From Laspinema palackyanum D2a (GTDB lineage Bacteria; Cyanobacteriota; Cyanobacteriia; Cyanobacteriales; Laspinemataceae), in assembly GCA_025370845.1 (NCBI GenBank), contig JAMXFF010000006.1:1-64000 (forward strand): a DNA stretch of 64,000 nt, in the 5' to 3' direction. The position numbers and the translations under genes are program-made. The notes beneath the pieces were generated by a model that ran no database searches, had not been told where the DNA came from, and saw only the letters and a list, made by a program, of their open reading frames with translations. Below are positions 42,777 to 52,083 of the stretch, in pieces (position 1 is the stretch's first letter; each line of letters starts with the position of its first letter).

Positions 42777-43277
42777 TTAACCTTTAAAGTCTTTGGTCCC
42801 CCAACCCGGTGCTTTTTGAGCCGCCCGGATAATAAAGGCCGCCATGTTTTCCACCTGTTCCGTCGGCAGCCAAGTCGGCGAGACCTCTCGACACCAGTAG
42901 ATGTCCTCGCTGCCGTCATAACTCATCGGGGTCCGCATATAAGCGACCAACCCTTCGAGATTATTCCGGGGGGGGGTTGCGCCGCTGAGGTCCTCTAGGG
43001 ACAGAGAGACTGCCGGATAGGGCAAGGTTGCCCCTCCCACATGACAGTTCAGGCAATGTTGTTTAAATAACTCTTTGCCTTCATGCAAACCCTCCGGAGA
43101 AAATAAGCGGGTTTCTCCTTGCTGATTGATTTCGATGGGCACGGGCTCGGTTACCTGCAAATAGCGGCGCAAATAGAGGTCAATCGAGTCGGCCTGTGCC
43201 GGTAATGTGAAATTCATACAACCCAGGCAGGTGACGACGATCGCCACCACTGAGCGGATTAAAAATTTTGGCAACAT
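42777..43277 (-). CDS. psbV2: Cytochrome c550-like protein PsbV2
   Basis: 166-residue precursor, paralogue of the photosystem II extrinsic cytochrome c550. The signal peptide ends LPAQA (about 29). The haem motif CLNCH is at 75-79. Where PsbV has its distal His (SELHPSI), this protein has IYWCREVS. Cys129 is therefore the likely distal ligand, as reported for PsbV2 of Thermosynechococcus. ATG at 43277 gives a clean signal peptide; a longer upstream frame does not. Confidence 0.88.
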   Translation of the reverse strand: MLPKFLIRSVVAIVVTCLGCMNFTLPAQADSIDLYLRRYLQVTEPVPIEINQQGETRLFSPEGLHEGKELFKQHCLNCHVGGATLPYPAVSLSLEDLSGATPPRNNLEGLVAYMRTPMSYDGSEDIYWCREVSPTWLPTEQVENMAAFIIRAAQKAPGWGTKDFKG

Positions 43278-43439
43278 TAGCACTTGAGTTGGGGTGCGGT
43301 TTAATCGCGAATTCTGACCCGGGATTTCCACAAGTGATGAGTCGGGAATCCACAGGGGGGATAAGCACACTCAGGGTTAGAAACTCTCACTCCGACGCCG
43401 GTGCCACGGACAAGAGTTGGGTTCAAGGCTGAGCATAGA

Positions 43440-43531
43440 GCGTTTTGGGGTTTGGAGAATCACGCTCTTGTCGATCGCCTCTCATAGGGGAGAGGGAGGA
43501 CCGATCGCTGATTTCCCAATCCCCAAAACGC
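43440..43531. other. Structured spacer between psbV and psbV2
   Basis: GCGTTTTGGGG at 43440-43450 pairs perfectly with CCCCAAAACGC at 43521-43531. Between them CCTCTC-atag-GGGAGAGG forms an inner hairpin near 43477-43494. The 335-bp spacer 43278-43612 otherwise holds no gene. It may stabilise or process the psbV-psbV2 transcript. Confidence 0.5.
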
Positions 43532-43612
43532 CCGTTTGCACTTGAGTCCTTCCGTTACAACATCCGTGAGGCCCGGTCGAGTCTGAATGCAGTCTGTAAC
43601 CGATGGTCCGAT

Positions 43613-44104
43613 TTAGCGGTAGACTTTACTGCCACCCCATTGTTTGCCTTGGATTTTAGGCTGAATAAGGATGTGTCCGGCGATCGCGAACAGATCGTCC
43701 TCGGTCAGATTTCTCATTTCCGCGAAAATATCCGCACTCTTAATGCTGGGGTGTAATTCGGAAATGTCCGTCTCCCCGTCATAGCTCGTCGGATTCTTCA
43801 TGTAGTCAATTAACCCTTCAATCGTATCTCGTCGAGGAGTGGCAAAGGCCAAATCTTTTTGGCTCAAGCTCACGTTGAAGTCAGTTTTGGTCATCCCACC
43901 GGCATGGCATTTGGAGCAGGTATCGTTAAATACCCGTTTGCCTCGTTCAACTTGTTGCAAGCTCAAGACGATAGTCTCGCCACTGTCGTTTAAGGGTACG
44001 GTGCGGATCCCGAGATCGAGTTCCACTGCCGTGGCATTCCCGACAAATATTTGAAAGGTGAAGAATACAGTGGCTACAGCCAGCCAGATGCATCTTTTCA
44101 GCAT
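43613..44104 (-). CDS. psbV: Photosystem II cytochrome c550
   Basis: 163-residue precursor of the extrinsic lumenal subunit that stabilises the Mn4CaO5 oxygen-evolving cluster. The signal peptide ends VGNATA (about 26). Haem motif CSKCH is at 63-67, with bis-His ligation completed by His118 in SELHPSI. ATG at 44104 is preferred; an in-frame start 15 codons upstream gives an atypical leader. psbV2 follows on the same strand. Confidence 0.95.
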   Translation of the reverse strand: MLKRCIWLAVATVFFTFQIFVGNATAVELDLGIRTVPLNDSGETIVLSLQQVERGKRVFNDTCSKCHAGGMTKTDFNVSLSQKDLAFATPRRDTIEGLIDYMKNPTSYDGETDISELHPSIKSADIFAEMRNLTEDDLFAIAGHILIQPKIQGKQWGGSKVYR

Positions 44105-44394
44105 GGTTTTCCTCAAAAAAAAGCGGATATGGTATTGAACGCTAAACACAGCTCAGGCTTTGATTAGCTCGGTTGCTCACGGGTTCGGAACTGCTCCTAT
44201 GTCCATTGATTGCTTTCAAAATGCGCCATCCGCGCTCGGGTCAAGTCTTGACAAGTTAGCGCGTTTGTGCATGATTTCGGCTCGATGTCAAGGATGTTTG
44301 TTCGCGATCGCCCGTTAAAAAGCCGAACTCGCCCGGGGTCCCGTCATTCGCCACTAATCTGGGTTCGAGATGCGATCTCACGGTTTCAGCTCGC

Positions 44395-44751
44395 TCAGGG
44401 ACATTCCGATTCGGAATTCTCCTGGGGATTATCGTGAATTTTACTCAAAATTGCCTTGGCATCCTCCAACGCCAGAAGGGTTTGAGGACTTTTATAAGCA
44501 ATCGAGAGCTCATCGCACCACCGCAGGATCTCCTCAATCGGGAGATTATAGTCTTGAGCAATTTCCGAAATCGACAATTCGGCGAAACCCATAATTTTTG
44601 GCAGACAGGTCAACATTAAGCCATTTTCAATATCATTATCATGCCAGTAAGTGGCACTTTCTAAAAATTGCATTTTTGCTTCAACCCGGGATGATGCACT
44701 AATCTCTGGAGCACCCACCACCACTCGGGGAATCCTTCGGGAATTTTTCAA
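44395..44751 (-). CDS. Hypothetical cyanobacterial protein, 118 residues
   Basis: Not recognised. The product is soluble with a helical central part. ISEIAQDYNLPIEEILRWCDEL resembles a helix-turn-helix-like motif, but no DNA-binding claim is made. ATYWHDNDIENGLML and TLLALEDAKAILSKI look conserved-protein-like. The N-terminal about 25 residues may be too long. Confidence 0.65.
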   Translation of the reverse strand: MKNSRRIPRVVVGAPEISASSRVEAKMQFLESATYWHDNDIENGLMLTCLPKIMGFAELSISEIAQDYNLPIEEILRWCDELSIAYKSPQTLLALEDAKAILSKIHDNPQENSESECP

Positions 44752-44941
44752 TTCATTCTATCCCTGAGTCTCCCTAGAATCTCTGATAAATTCCCTACAA
44801 ATTAGGTATTTCTTACCTTTGACTTTTGCAGAATTTTATGCTTGTCTACTTTCCAGGCAACGGACTGAACTGCCAAAGTTTCACGAGAGTCTCAACCCTA
44901 CAACCCCGGTAAAGTCTTCAAAAAACCCGACAAGATTTATA

Positions 44942-45022
44942 TAGACTTCTGGCAAAATCCTAAAAAGCCCCCCTTGTTAAGGGGGGTTGGGGGGATCAAT
45001 CCGAATTTTTGCAACAGGTTTA
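44942..45022. mobile_element. Short MITE-like element, same family as 32984-33176
   Basis: 81 bp beginning TAGACTTCTGGCAAAATCC and ending AATTTTTGCAACAGGTTTA, imperfect inverted ends. The centre is the CCCCCCTTGTTAAGGGGGG palindrome followed by GGGGGGATCAATCC. It sits 17 bp past the accD stop codon. No gene was found in 44752-45038. Confidence 0.75.
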
Positions 45023-45038
45023 ATGATGTACGCGAGAT

Positions 45039-45962
45039 CTACTCGATCGCCGTGGTACTCAAGTGCATCGCATCCGGTAACGGAATCCGATGAGACAACG
45101 GAGATTGGGGTTGATGCAGACAAATCAACTGAGCCAAAGTCTTCTTAATCTGAGTCCGAGGAACGATCGCATCCACAAACCCATGAAGCAGCAAATCCTC
45201 TGCCGACTGAAAATCCTCCGGCAACTTCTCTCGCAGGGTTTGCTCAATCACTCGGCGTCCGGCAAATCCAATGGTAGCTTTGGGTTCAGCAATAATAATA
45301 TCCCCCAACATCGCAAACGATGCCGTCACCCCCCCAGTAGTCGGATGGGTCAAAATCGGAATATACAGCAACTTGTTCTCCCGATGCCGTTCCAAGGCAC
45401 CAGAGATTTTCGCCATTTGCATCAGGGACAGCATCCCTTCTTGCATCCGCGCCCCCCCAGAAGCACAGATAATAATTAGGGGTAACCGTTCGCGGGTGGC
45501 CCGTTCAATCAGGCGGGTGAGTTTTTCCCCCACCACGGACCCCATGCTGCCTCCCATAAATTTGAATTCCATCACCCCCAGGGCCACGGGTAAGCCATCC
45601 AGCTTGCCTAATCCGGTTTTCACCGCATCTAAACAGCCGGTTTTGTCTTGATATTCCCGGAGGCGATCGCTGTAGGATTTGCGATCGCGGAATTTCAGAG
45701 CATCCACCGCTTGCAAATTCTCATCTAAAGGCATCCAAGTTGTGCCATCAATGAGTTGGTAGATCCGTTCTGATCCATCTACCCTCAGATGATGCCCGCA
45801 TTCGAGACAAACCATCTGATTCGCTCGGAGGTCCTTCGTATAGGTCAAAACCCCACATTCCGGACATTTCGTCCATAGCCCATCGGCTATCTCTCGCTCT
45901 TGCCGCTCTTGGCTCATGGGGCCTGACTTGCGGCGATTTGCAAACCAATCAAATAGAGACAT
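45039..45962 (-). CDS. accD: Acetyl-CoA carboxylase carboxyltransferase subunit beta
   Basis: 307 residues. With AccA it transfers the carboxyl group from biotin to acetyl-CoA, the first step of fatty-acid synthesis. The N-terminal zinc ribbon has Cys33, Cys36, Cys52 and Cys55. The crotonase-like core shows [20 protein letters not shown] and [14 protein letters not shown]. Confidence 0.95.
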   Translation of the reverse strand: MSLFDWFANRRKSGPMSQERQEREIADGLWTKCPECGVLTYTKDLRANQMVCLECGHHLRVDGSERIYQLIDGTTWMPLDENLQAVDALKFRDRKSYSDRLREYQDKTGCLDAVKTGLGKLDGLPVALGVMEFKFMGGSMGSVVGEKLTRLIERATRERLPLIIICASGGARMQEGMLSLMQMAKISGALERHRENKLLYIPILTHPTTGGVTASFAMLGDIIIAEPKATIGFAGRRVIEQTLREKLPEDFQSAEDLLLHGFVDAIVPRTQIKKTLAQLICLHQPQSPLSHRIPLPDAMHLSTTAIE

Positions 45963-46079
45963 GAAAACGCTTAATCCCTTCTGTTTGTTACCGATTCAAC
46001 TTCACGGCCTTTGATCAAAGAAGCCCAAACAAGAGTGTGATCGCTTCCTCTGCTGACGTTTCTCCACAACCTCTGTTTT

Positions 46080-46304
46080 TCAGAGTTCGGACCCAGGTTC
46101 CTCTTCTTCTGGGGGACTGAGTAACAACAAGGCCGTCCACCGATCTTCTGGACGCACTTGCAAAGCCGTTGGACTCCCGGTTCCCAAATATGAAAGAATG
46201 CCTAAATCAATAATCCGAGTGGGAATCTCATGGGCCTCCAGCACCTGTTGCATGAACTCAGCCTCCCAGCGATGGCTGGTCGTTTTCACTGTGATCCAGG
46301 TCAC
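46080..46304 (-). CDS. DUF2007-family small protein
   Basis: 74 residues. WEAEFMQQVLEAHEIPTRI followed by a beta segment ending in ALQVRPEDRWTALLLL is the DUF2007 fold (putative signal-transducing protein). The acidic C-terminus EEEEPGSEL is family-atypical. It lies 117 bp upstream of accD on the same strand. Confidence 0.8.
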   Translation of the reverse strand: MTWITVKTTSHRWEAEFMQQVLEAHEIPTRIIDLGILSYLGTGSPTALQVRPEDRWTALLLLSPPEEEEPGSEL

Positions 46305-46566
46305 AATAAACTGATCTTACCTAAGATTGTTTCCAGTTTCATTCTGAGGTCAGGCCCCAGAAACCCTATTTTACCGCTATTTTTGTCCAATTTTCCTACA
46401 GATTGGGCGAACTGGCACTAAAAAATCCTCTCCCTTGCTTTCTGTTGATTGAATCGGGATCAACAAACTCAATTCTGAGCAAGCGGATGGAACCACAATG
46501 CCTACAATAGGATTAAAGAATCAGCCAATCGTCAAACTCTGTTAGCAATCTTAGACCGAAACCCCC

Positions 46567-47088
46567 ATGCCCAGAACACAACGCAACGATAACTTCATCG
46601 ACAAAACCTTTACCGTGGTCGCGGACATCATTTTAAAGATCCTACCCACGAATCAACAAGCGAAGGAAGCCTTCGCCTACTACCGCGACGGAATGTCGGC
46701 TCAAGCCGATGGGGAATATGCTGAAGCTTTAGACAACTACAACGAAGCCCTCACTCTGGAAGATGACCCTTACGATCGCAGTTATATTCTCTACAATATC
46801 GGCTTGATTCACACCAGCAATGGCGATCGGGACAAAGCTGTGGAATTTTACAATCAAGCATTGGAACTCAATCCCCGGATGCCCCAAGCTCTCAATAATA
46901 TCGCGGTGATTTTGCATTACCAAGGGGATCAAGCCAAGGATGCAGGAGACACCGAGGGAGCAGAGGAGTTATACGATCGCGCCGCAGATTACTGGAAACA
47001 AGCCATCCGTCAGGCTCCCAATAACTACATTGAGGCCCAAAACTGGCTCAAAACCACGGGACGTTCCACGATGGATGTGTTTTTCTAG
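46567..47088 (+). CDS. ycf3: Photosystem I assembly protein Ycf3
   Basis: 173 residues with three TPRs (about 35-150): [40 protein letters not shown] and [35 protein letters not shown] is the near-invariant start of the Ycf3 family. It binds PsaA/PsaD on the thylakoid surface during assembly. Confidence 0.95.
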   Translation: MPRTQRNDNFIDKTFTVVADIILKILPTNQQAKEAFAYYRDGMSAQADGEYAEALDNYNEALTLEDDPYDRSYILYNIGLIHTSNGDRDKAVEFYNQALELNPRMPQALNNIAVILHYQGDQAKDAGDTEGAEELYDRAADYWKQAIRQAPNNYIEAQNWLKTTGRSTMDVFF

Positions 47089-47204
47089 TCTCTGGGTTCT
47101 GTTAGCCTAAACTTTTTACGGCGATCTCTCTGGTTTGATGGAGTTTTTCTTTCAAACAAAGGGCGATCGCCATCCACCCTAACCCTCATCCTCCCCATTT
47201 AGCC

Positions 47205-47486
47205 ATGATTGACCGAGAACAAATTCGCAAAGTCGCCCACCTCGCTCGCCTCGAACTCACTGAAGCCGAAGAGGAACAATTCACCACCCAAGTGGGCAGT
47301 ATTTTAGAGTATTTCGAGCAGTTGAGCGAACTGGATACCGAGAATATCAAACCCACCACCCGGGCGATCGATGTCAGCAATGTCACTCGTCCCGATGAAC
47401 TCCAACCCTTTACTCACCTTCAATCCATTATGAACGCCGCCCCTGATGTGGAAGGCGACTTTTTTAAAGTGCCTAAGATTCTCTAG
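47205..47486 (+). CDS. gatC: Asp/Glu-tRNA amidotransferase subunit C
   Basis: 93-residue GatC. VAHLARLELTEAEEEQF at the N-terminus and NVTRPDELQPF are family blocks. With GatA and GatB it converts mischarged Glu-tRNA(Gln) to Gln-tRNA(Gln). It is followed by a terminator, so it is likely monocistronic or the end of a unit with ycf3. Confidence 0.95.
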   Translation: MIDREQIRKVAHLARLELTEAEEEQFTTQVGSILEYFEQLSELDTENIKPTTRAIDVSNVTRPDELQPFTHLQSIMNAAPDVEGDFFKVPKIL

Positions 47487-47526
47487 GGAAAATTATCCGC
47501 TCTCCCTATGAAAACCCCCAATTTGT

Positions 47527-47550
47527 AATAGCCTGCTCACGCGGGCTATT
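47527..47550 (+). terminator. Terminator of gatC
   Basis: AATAGCC pairs with GGCTATT around a ten-base loop that can itself pair GC/GC. It is followed by TTTTC. It lies 41 bp past the gatC stop. Confidence 0.8.
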
Positions 47551-47656
47551 TTCTTGGAAACGATTTGCGCCACTCCCCTAAATATCTGTACTTGATAAGA
47601 CCACCGAATCGCTATAATTGATATCCTCAACCCAGAACCTCCAACCCATTTCAACC

Positions 47657-48784
47657 ATGAGCAGCTATCAATATTATGAGTTCCAAGCTTTAGACCGTCC
47701 TTTGACGGAGAAAGAACAGGACTATATCCATACCCTATCCAGTCGGGTTCAACTCAATCGGACTCAAGCCATATTTCTGTACAATTATGGTGACTTTCGC
47801 GGCCAACCGCAACAGATTTTAGATAAATGTTTTGACATCATGCTTTATACGGCGAATTGGGGGAGTCGCCAATTGATGTTCCGCTTACCGAAATCGTTGA
47901 TTAATTCCGCTGATTTAGAACCCTATCAAGTCCCCGATGGTATTGAAATTTCTACAACCGAGCAGTCAGTTATTATCGATATCAATATTCAGGATGAAGA
48001 TTTGAATGGTTGGACTGAGGGAGAAGGATTACTCCCCAGGATGTTATCCTTGCGCGATGATTTATTAGAAGGGGATTACCGAGTTTTGTATTTAGGGTGG
48101 TTAAAGGCTGCACCACTCTATTATGAGTGTGAGCCAGAAAATTGTATAGAACCGCCTATTCCGGCCAATTTAAACAAGCTTTCAAAGCCGTTACAAGCCT
48201 TTGTCGATTTTATTGAGCTCGATCAAGATTTAGTTGATGCAGCGGCTCAACTGAGTCCCATAGCTGAAACCAAATCGGACTCGATTAAAGAACTACAGCA
48301 AAGAATTCCCCAGATTTCTGAGCAGGAACGAAACGACTTTTTAGCCCGCTTGCTACAAGGGGAACTGAATCTCAACCTGAAACTCAGCCAGCGCTTACGA
48401 TCACTCTCGAAAAAGCCAACCCCTCAAACCTTGTCAGACTCTCCAGGTCGTTCTTTATCTGAACTGATCACTCTGTCTACCCAAGCCGAAAATCTCCGGA
48501 CACAGAAAGAGAAACAGGCTGCAAAACAGGAAAAAATTAAAAAGATTCAGGAACTAGCGCCTCGGGAATCTTACCTGTGGGAACAGGTTTTTCATGAGAT
48601 AGGATGCAAGCAAGTCAAAGCTTACGATCGCGCCATTGTCCATCTGCTCAATTTACAGGATATCGCCGAATATCAAGGCAAATTGCCCGAGTTTCAAGCC
48701 CGAGTCCGCAAGATTCAGCAAGACTATAGAAACCTTCGCGGAGTGATGTCCCGATTACAAGAGTTTAAACTCTGGCAAGATTAA
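47657..48784 (+). CDS. Conserved protein of unknown function, 375 residues
   Basis: Starts MSSYQYYEFQALDRPLTEKEQ at ATG 47657; a 13-codon upstream extension is less likely. An alpha/beta N-terminal part (about 1-170, including GDFRGQPQQILDKCFDIMLY and NWGSRQLMFRLPKSL) is followed by a long helical, Lys/Gln-rich coiled-coil tail (about 225-370). Homologous proteins are often found beside SWIM zinc-finger proteins, but none is adjacent here. No enzymatic motif was seen. Confidence 0.75.
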   Translation: MSSYQYYEFQALDRPLTEKEQDYIHTLSSRVQLNRTQAIFLYNYGDFRGQPQQILDKCFDIMLYTANWGSRQLMFRLPKSLINSADLEPYQVPDGIEISTTEQSVIIDINIQDEDLNGWTEGEGLLPRMLSLRDDLLEGDYRVLYLGWLKAAPLYYECEPENCIEPPIPANLNKLSKPLQAFVDFIELDQDLVDAAAQLSPIAETKSDSIKELQQRIPQISEQERNDFLARLLQGELNLNLKLSQRLRSLSKKPTPQTLSDSPGRSLSELITLSTQAENLRTQKEKQAAKQEKIKKIQELAPRESYLWEQVFHEIGCKQVKAYDRAIVHLLNLQDIAEYQGKLPEFQARVRKIQQDYRNLRGVMSRLQEFKLWQD

Positions 48785-48844
48785 ATTCAAACCCAGTTTG
48801 AGGGGAGTTGAGAGTTTTTAAATACTCTCTTCTGCGTTCCTCTC

Positions 48845-49681
48845 TTACTGCAATGGAAAAAACAGGTCAAGATAGGCGGATAAAAGGGTCTCTCCCCACA
48901 AGGCGGCGATCGCTGCACCCAGTGCGAGAAAGGGTCCAAAGGGCATGGGTTTACTGCGTTCCAGCCACCCCAAGGCGACTGCACCCCCGCCGATAAAGGC
49001 ACCGGCAGCACAAGCAATAAAACCGCCTAAAAGCATCAATTTCCACCCTAACCAAGCCCCCATCATCGCCGCGAGTTTGGCATCCCCGGCCCCCATTGCG
49101 GTTTTTCCAAAGGCGATCGAACCGACAAAGGAAATGCTATCCAACAGCCAAATCCCGAGCACTGCACCGAATATCCCCACCATCAACTGATGGGGAATTC
49201 CTTGGACATTGGCGGCGATCGCCCATCCGGTGACCATCTGAAACCCTAATCCCACCACCAATCCCGACTGGGTAAGTTTGTTCGGCAGGGTCATGGTATC
49301 TAAATCAATAATTGAAAGGGCCAATAACCAGCTAAAAAAGACCCAATACCCCATCATTTGCAGCGGGTTTTCCCAGGTGAACAATGCCACTATCATGAAG
49401 ATGACAGCGGTTAAGGCTTCAATGATGGGATACCGGACGGAAATCGGACTTTTGCAGTGAGCGCAGCGACCCCGCAATCGCAACCACCCAAAGACGGGCA
49501 CGTTCTCGGTTTTACCCAGTTTATGCAGGCAATGGGGACAGCGTGAAGGGGGCCACAGCAAGGATAAACCCGCAGGAATCCGGTATGCCACTACGTTGAT
49601 AAAGCTGCCGATGGAAGCACCCAAGGTTAAGGCGATTGCCACCGCCGCGATCGCAACAATCACATCTATATGGTTTGTCAT
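48845..49681 (-). CDS. pilD: Prepilin peptidase / leader peptidase (A24 family)
   Basis: 278 residues with about seven membrane segments. It processes and N-methylates type IV prepilins at the inner membrane. A zinc-binding tetracysteine (Cys48, Cys51, Cys73, Cys76) lies in the N-terminal cytoplasmic loop. Catalytic Asp residues are in SIIDLDTMTLPN and in MGAGDAK (Asp200). This fits a pilus-bearing, motile cyanobacterium. Confidence 0.92.
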   Translation of the reverse strand: MTNHIDVIVAIAAVAIALTLGASIGSFINVVAYRIPAGLSLLWPPSRCPHCLHKLGKTENVPVFGWLRLRGRCAHCKSPISVRYPIIEALTAVIFMIVALFTWENPLQMMGYWVFFSWLLALSIIDLDTMTLPNKLTQSGLVVGLGFQMVTGWAIAANVQGIPHQLMVGIFGAVLGIWLLDSISFVGSIAFGKTAMGAGDAKLAAMMGAWLGWKLMLLGGFIACAAGAFIGGGAVALGWLERSKPMPFGPFLALGAAIAALWGETLLSAYLDLFFPLQ

Positions 49682-49823
49682 TGGTCTTATGTCATTGGTC
49701 AGTTGTGGTTTTTTTTATTCCAGTTCAAGGGTTAATTATTACTGATTAACAATAGGTAATCATCAGAATTTAATAAAAAGTCCGAACCTGATGGTGTCCG
49801 GTGATAATAATAGCCCATTCCCG

Positions 49824-50078
49824 CTAATAGAGTCCGGCTTCAAGCTGATCGAAGGGCACAAAACATTCCGTCAGCAATAAAGCAGGCTTTTGGGTAAAAA
49901 TGAGCTGACCTCGATAAGTAGAGCGATCGATGGCGACCCCGAGAGGACGCTGAATCCCATCGGGATGAACGTCTTTGTACGCTCGATAAAGTAACCTTGC
50001 CGCTTTGAGCAAAGTCGGGTCAAGCAACTGCGGGGAGGCGATCGGGCTATCGTCTTGGAGTTGTGGTGCAGCGTACAT
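49824..50078 (-). CDS. Small conserved hypothetical protein, 84 residues
   Basis: Not recognised. Soluble, with a helical centre (LLKAARLLYRAYKDVHPDGIQ) and a beta C-terminal part (RGQLIFTQKPALLLTECF). Composition and length are gene-like, and the frame is intact between two gene-free stretches. Confidence 0.65.
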   Translation of the reverse strand: MYAAPQLQDDSPIASPQLLDPTLLKAARLLYRAYKDVHPDGIQRPLGVAIDRSTYRGQLIFTQKPALLLTECFVPFDQLEAGLY

Positions 50079-50378
50079 GAGCGAGCAACCTTAATCGTAA
50101 AGTTTAAATAGATACTGTAACAAGTTTGGTGCTGGTCATGGTTTGATTGTAGTCTACCAACTCTTAAACTGTGGCGATCGGCCTGACAAAAATATCTATC
50201 TAAAGAAGGAAAATCATCAACCCTTCATCCTTTTTCCCCCTTCATGCAGGGTTTTACCCCTCACTTAAACCGCTACCTTGCCGCAGAAAACTGGGCTAAT
50301 CTGCTCGTTCATTAAGGGCGGCAGCAGAGAATAAACCACAGAGTGCCAATGATTTTTTAATTCATATAGCGCCACGAT
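50079..50378. other. Gene-free stretch
   Basis: No frame, strong hairpin or repeat was seen in these 300 bp. Confidence 0.5.
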
Positions 50379-50861
50379 TTAAGATATAAATTTTTTCAGG
50401 ATAACTGCAACCTGACCATATTTTTCTCCCATCAAACCCTCTAGTTCGTGATGTTCTATATCTTCATTTGCGCCGAGTTTACTGGTCCATATTCCCAAAT
50501 CTAATTGTCGGGCAGCATGAGTAGGGATTCCTGTGGAGTCAGCATAGAGGGCTACTTTTTGAAACCCCACCTCTAAAGACCCCGTTTCACAAACCTGATA
50601 TCCAAAAGATTCAAAAACCTGAATAAATGCTTCTAAACTTTCTTCTCTTTTAACATGGGGGGGCCAATACTGTTGCTCCATTTCATCCGGCCACCACCAT
50701 TTCGAGGTATCTTCTAACGCCCAAGCAATACAATTGTAATCAATGGTATCTGGGCTGGTTAGTCTGTATTCAGTCCGTAATAAATTGGGATAATCCGCTT
50801 CAATCCACCCCCTAACTTGTGTTCTCCAGGCTGAATTGCCAATCGGTTCATTCTCTACCAT
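50379..50861 (-). CDS. DUF7689-like protein
   Basis: 160 residues. Conserved-looking blocks are IDYNCIAWALEDTSKWWWP (Cys44), QYWPP, FESFGYQVCETGSLEVGFQKVALY, HAARQLDLGIWTSKLG and EDIEHH. A Cys in NCIAWA and a downstream His in HAARQ recall papain-like cysteine-protease folds, but this is a guess. ATG at 50861, with AAAGG six bases upstream, overlaps the stop of the preceding gene by seven bases, indicating translational coupling. Confidence 0.8.
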   Translation of the reverse strand: MVENEPIGNSAWRTQVRGWIEADYPNLLRTEYRLTSPDTIDYNCIAWALEDTSKWWWPDEMEQQYWPPHVKREESLEAFIQVFESFGYQVCETGSLEVGFQKVALYADSTGIPTHAARQLDLGIWTSKLGANEDIEHHELEGLMGEKYGQVAVILKKFIS

Positions 50862-51646
50862 CTGTAACCTTTCTGCTTCCCCCACTCCAGCCAATATCGG
50901 ATCATTTCCTGAGTCTGACCTCGTTTTTCTGGGGGAACCGGATCTTCGCGGCTAATGGCCTTGATTGCCCAGAACCATTGTCCAGAGTTTCGTTCAAGTT
51001 CTCGGAGTAATAAGGGGATTACCGCTTTCCCCATGCCAATAATCTGCTGATAGAGCGGATGCATAGATGCTTTATTGGTGGAAGAGATTCCCCTTGTTTC
51101 TCTACGCCATTGCTCGGCCAATTCTAGGAAGGTCTTTTCTACTTCAGAAACAGTCGGATCTAAATTTTGAACTCTGTAGTTGCCGCTCTTTTCCCAAATG
51201 CCAGGTTTATTGAGTCCGGAACGCACCAATATTCTCTCATTATCCAGGATGACATTAACCGATTTAGATAAGACAGAAAGAACACTCTCCGGCTCCATTA
51301 ATCTGGGTAATCGATGCTTCAATCTCTCTAAATGATTTAAATTAACATGAGTAAATTCTTCAGAATTCCGAATAAAGTTATCCAAAAAATTTACAACCTC
51401 ATCCTGGGTAATCTCCTGTTCATCGGACAAGGCATAGAGAGAAATCACAAATTCCAGGATGTCGGAAATCCTGTGTTGACTGATTGTCCTAACTTGACTG
51501 GCCACCGTTTTCGTTAACGCTTCTAACTCTAAGGTCGGTGGAACAATCTTTAAGGACTGCACCAAATCTTCTATAATTGTATCATCCAGTTCTATTAACT
51601 GGTTTAAAACTGGATAATATTGACGTGGGACTTGGGTAATTTTCAT
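50855..51646 (-). CDS. Hypothetical protein coupled to the DUF7689 gene
   Basis: 263 residues. Mostly helical. Its C-terminal about 75 residues (HPLYQQIIGMGKAVIPLLLREL, GQWFWAIKAISREDPVP, then WLEWGKQKGY) form a module often seen on its own in bacterial proteins paired with partner genes. It overlaps the downstream DUF7689 gene by seven bases, so the two are likely a functional pair, possibly a toxin-antitoxin-like or enzyme-regulator pair. That role is inference. Confidence 0.75.
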   Translation of the reverse strand: MKITQVPRQYYPVLNQLIELDDTIIEDLVQSLKIVPPTLELEALTKTVASQVRTISQHRISDILEFVISLYALSDEQEITQDEVVNFLDNFIRNSEEFTHVNLNHLERLKHRLPRLMEPESVLSVLSKSVNVILDNERILVRSGLNKPGIWEKSGNYRVQNLDPTVSEVEKTFLELAEQWRRETRGISSTNKASMHPLYQQIIGMGKAVIPLLLRELERNSGQWFWAIKAISREDPVPPEKRGQTQEMIRYWLEWGKQKGYRW

Positions 51647-51933
51647 GGTATTTGTATCTGGATAATACCCGAGAACGTATTAATAATTTCTTTGAGAAAA
51701 ACCTAATTCAATCGTGCTGATACCCAATCCACAGGATAGCCAGCTATAACCGGGTTTTGCTGTTTTTCTTTCTGTAACTTGTGCAGAGCGATCGCTTTCC
51801 AGGTAGCCGCACCCCTTATGGTAGCGGTTTTTGCCCGCCTACGAGTATCGGATTGGCAATCACCCGTTGCTCACCCAAAGCAAAACATCCCGGTGAGTCT
51901 AGGCTCCCGAGAAAAAAGGTTTTAAAAAATTAA

Positions 51934-52005
<72 letters not shown>

Positions 52006-52083
52006 GCACGATTTCCTACAATAGCACAGCTTGCCCAAAATGCACAAGCCCTTTGCTAAAAAAATTTTTTCCCCTCCCTAACC

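Noticed and set aside
44248-44276. TTGACA-17-ATGATT as a plus-strand promoter near psbV
   Set aside because: The -10 is poor and no plus-strand gene follows.
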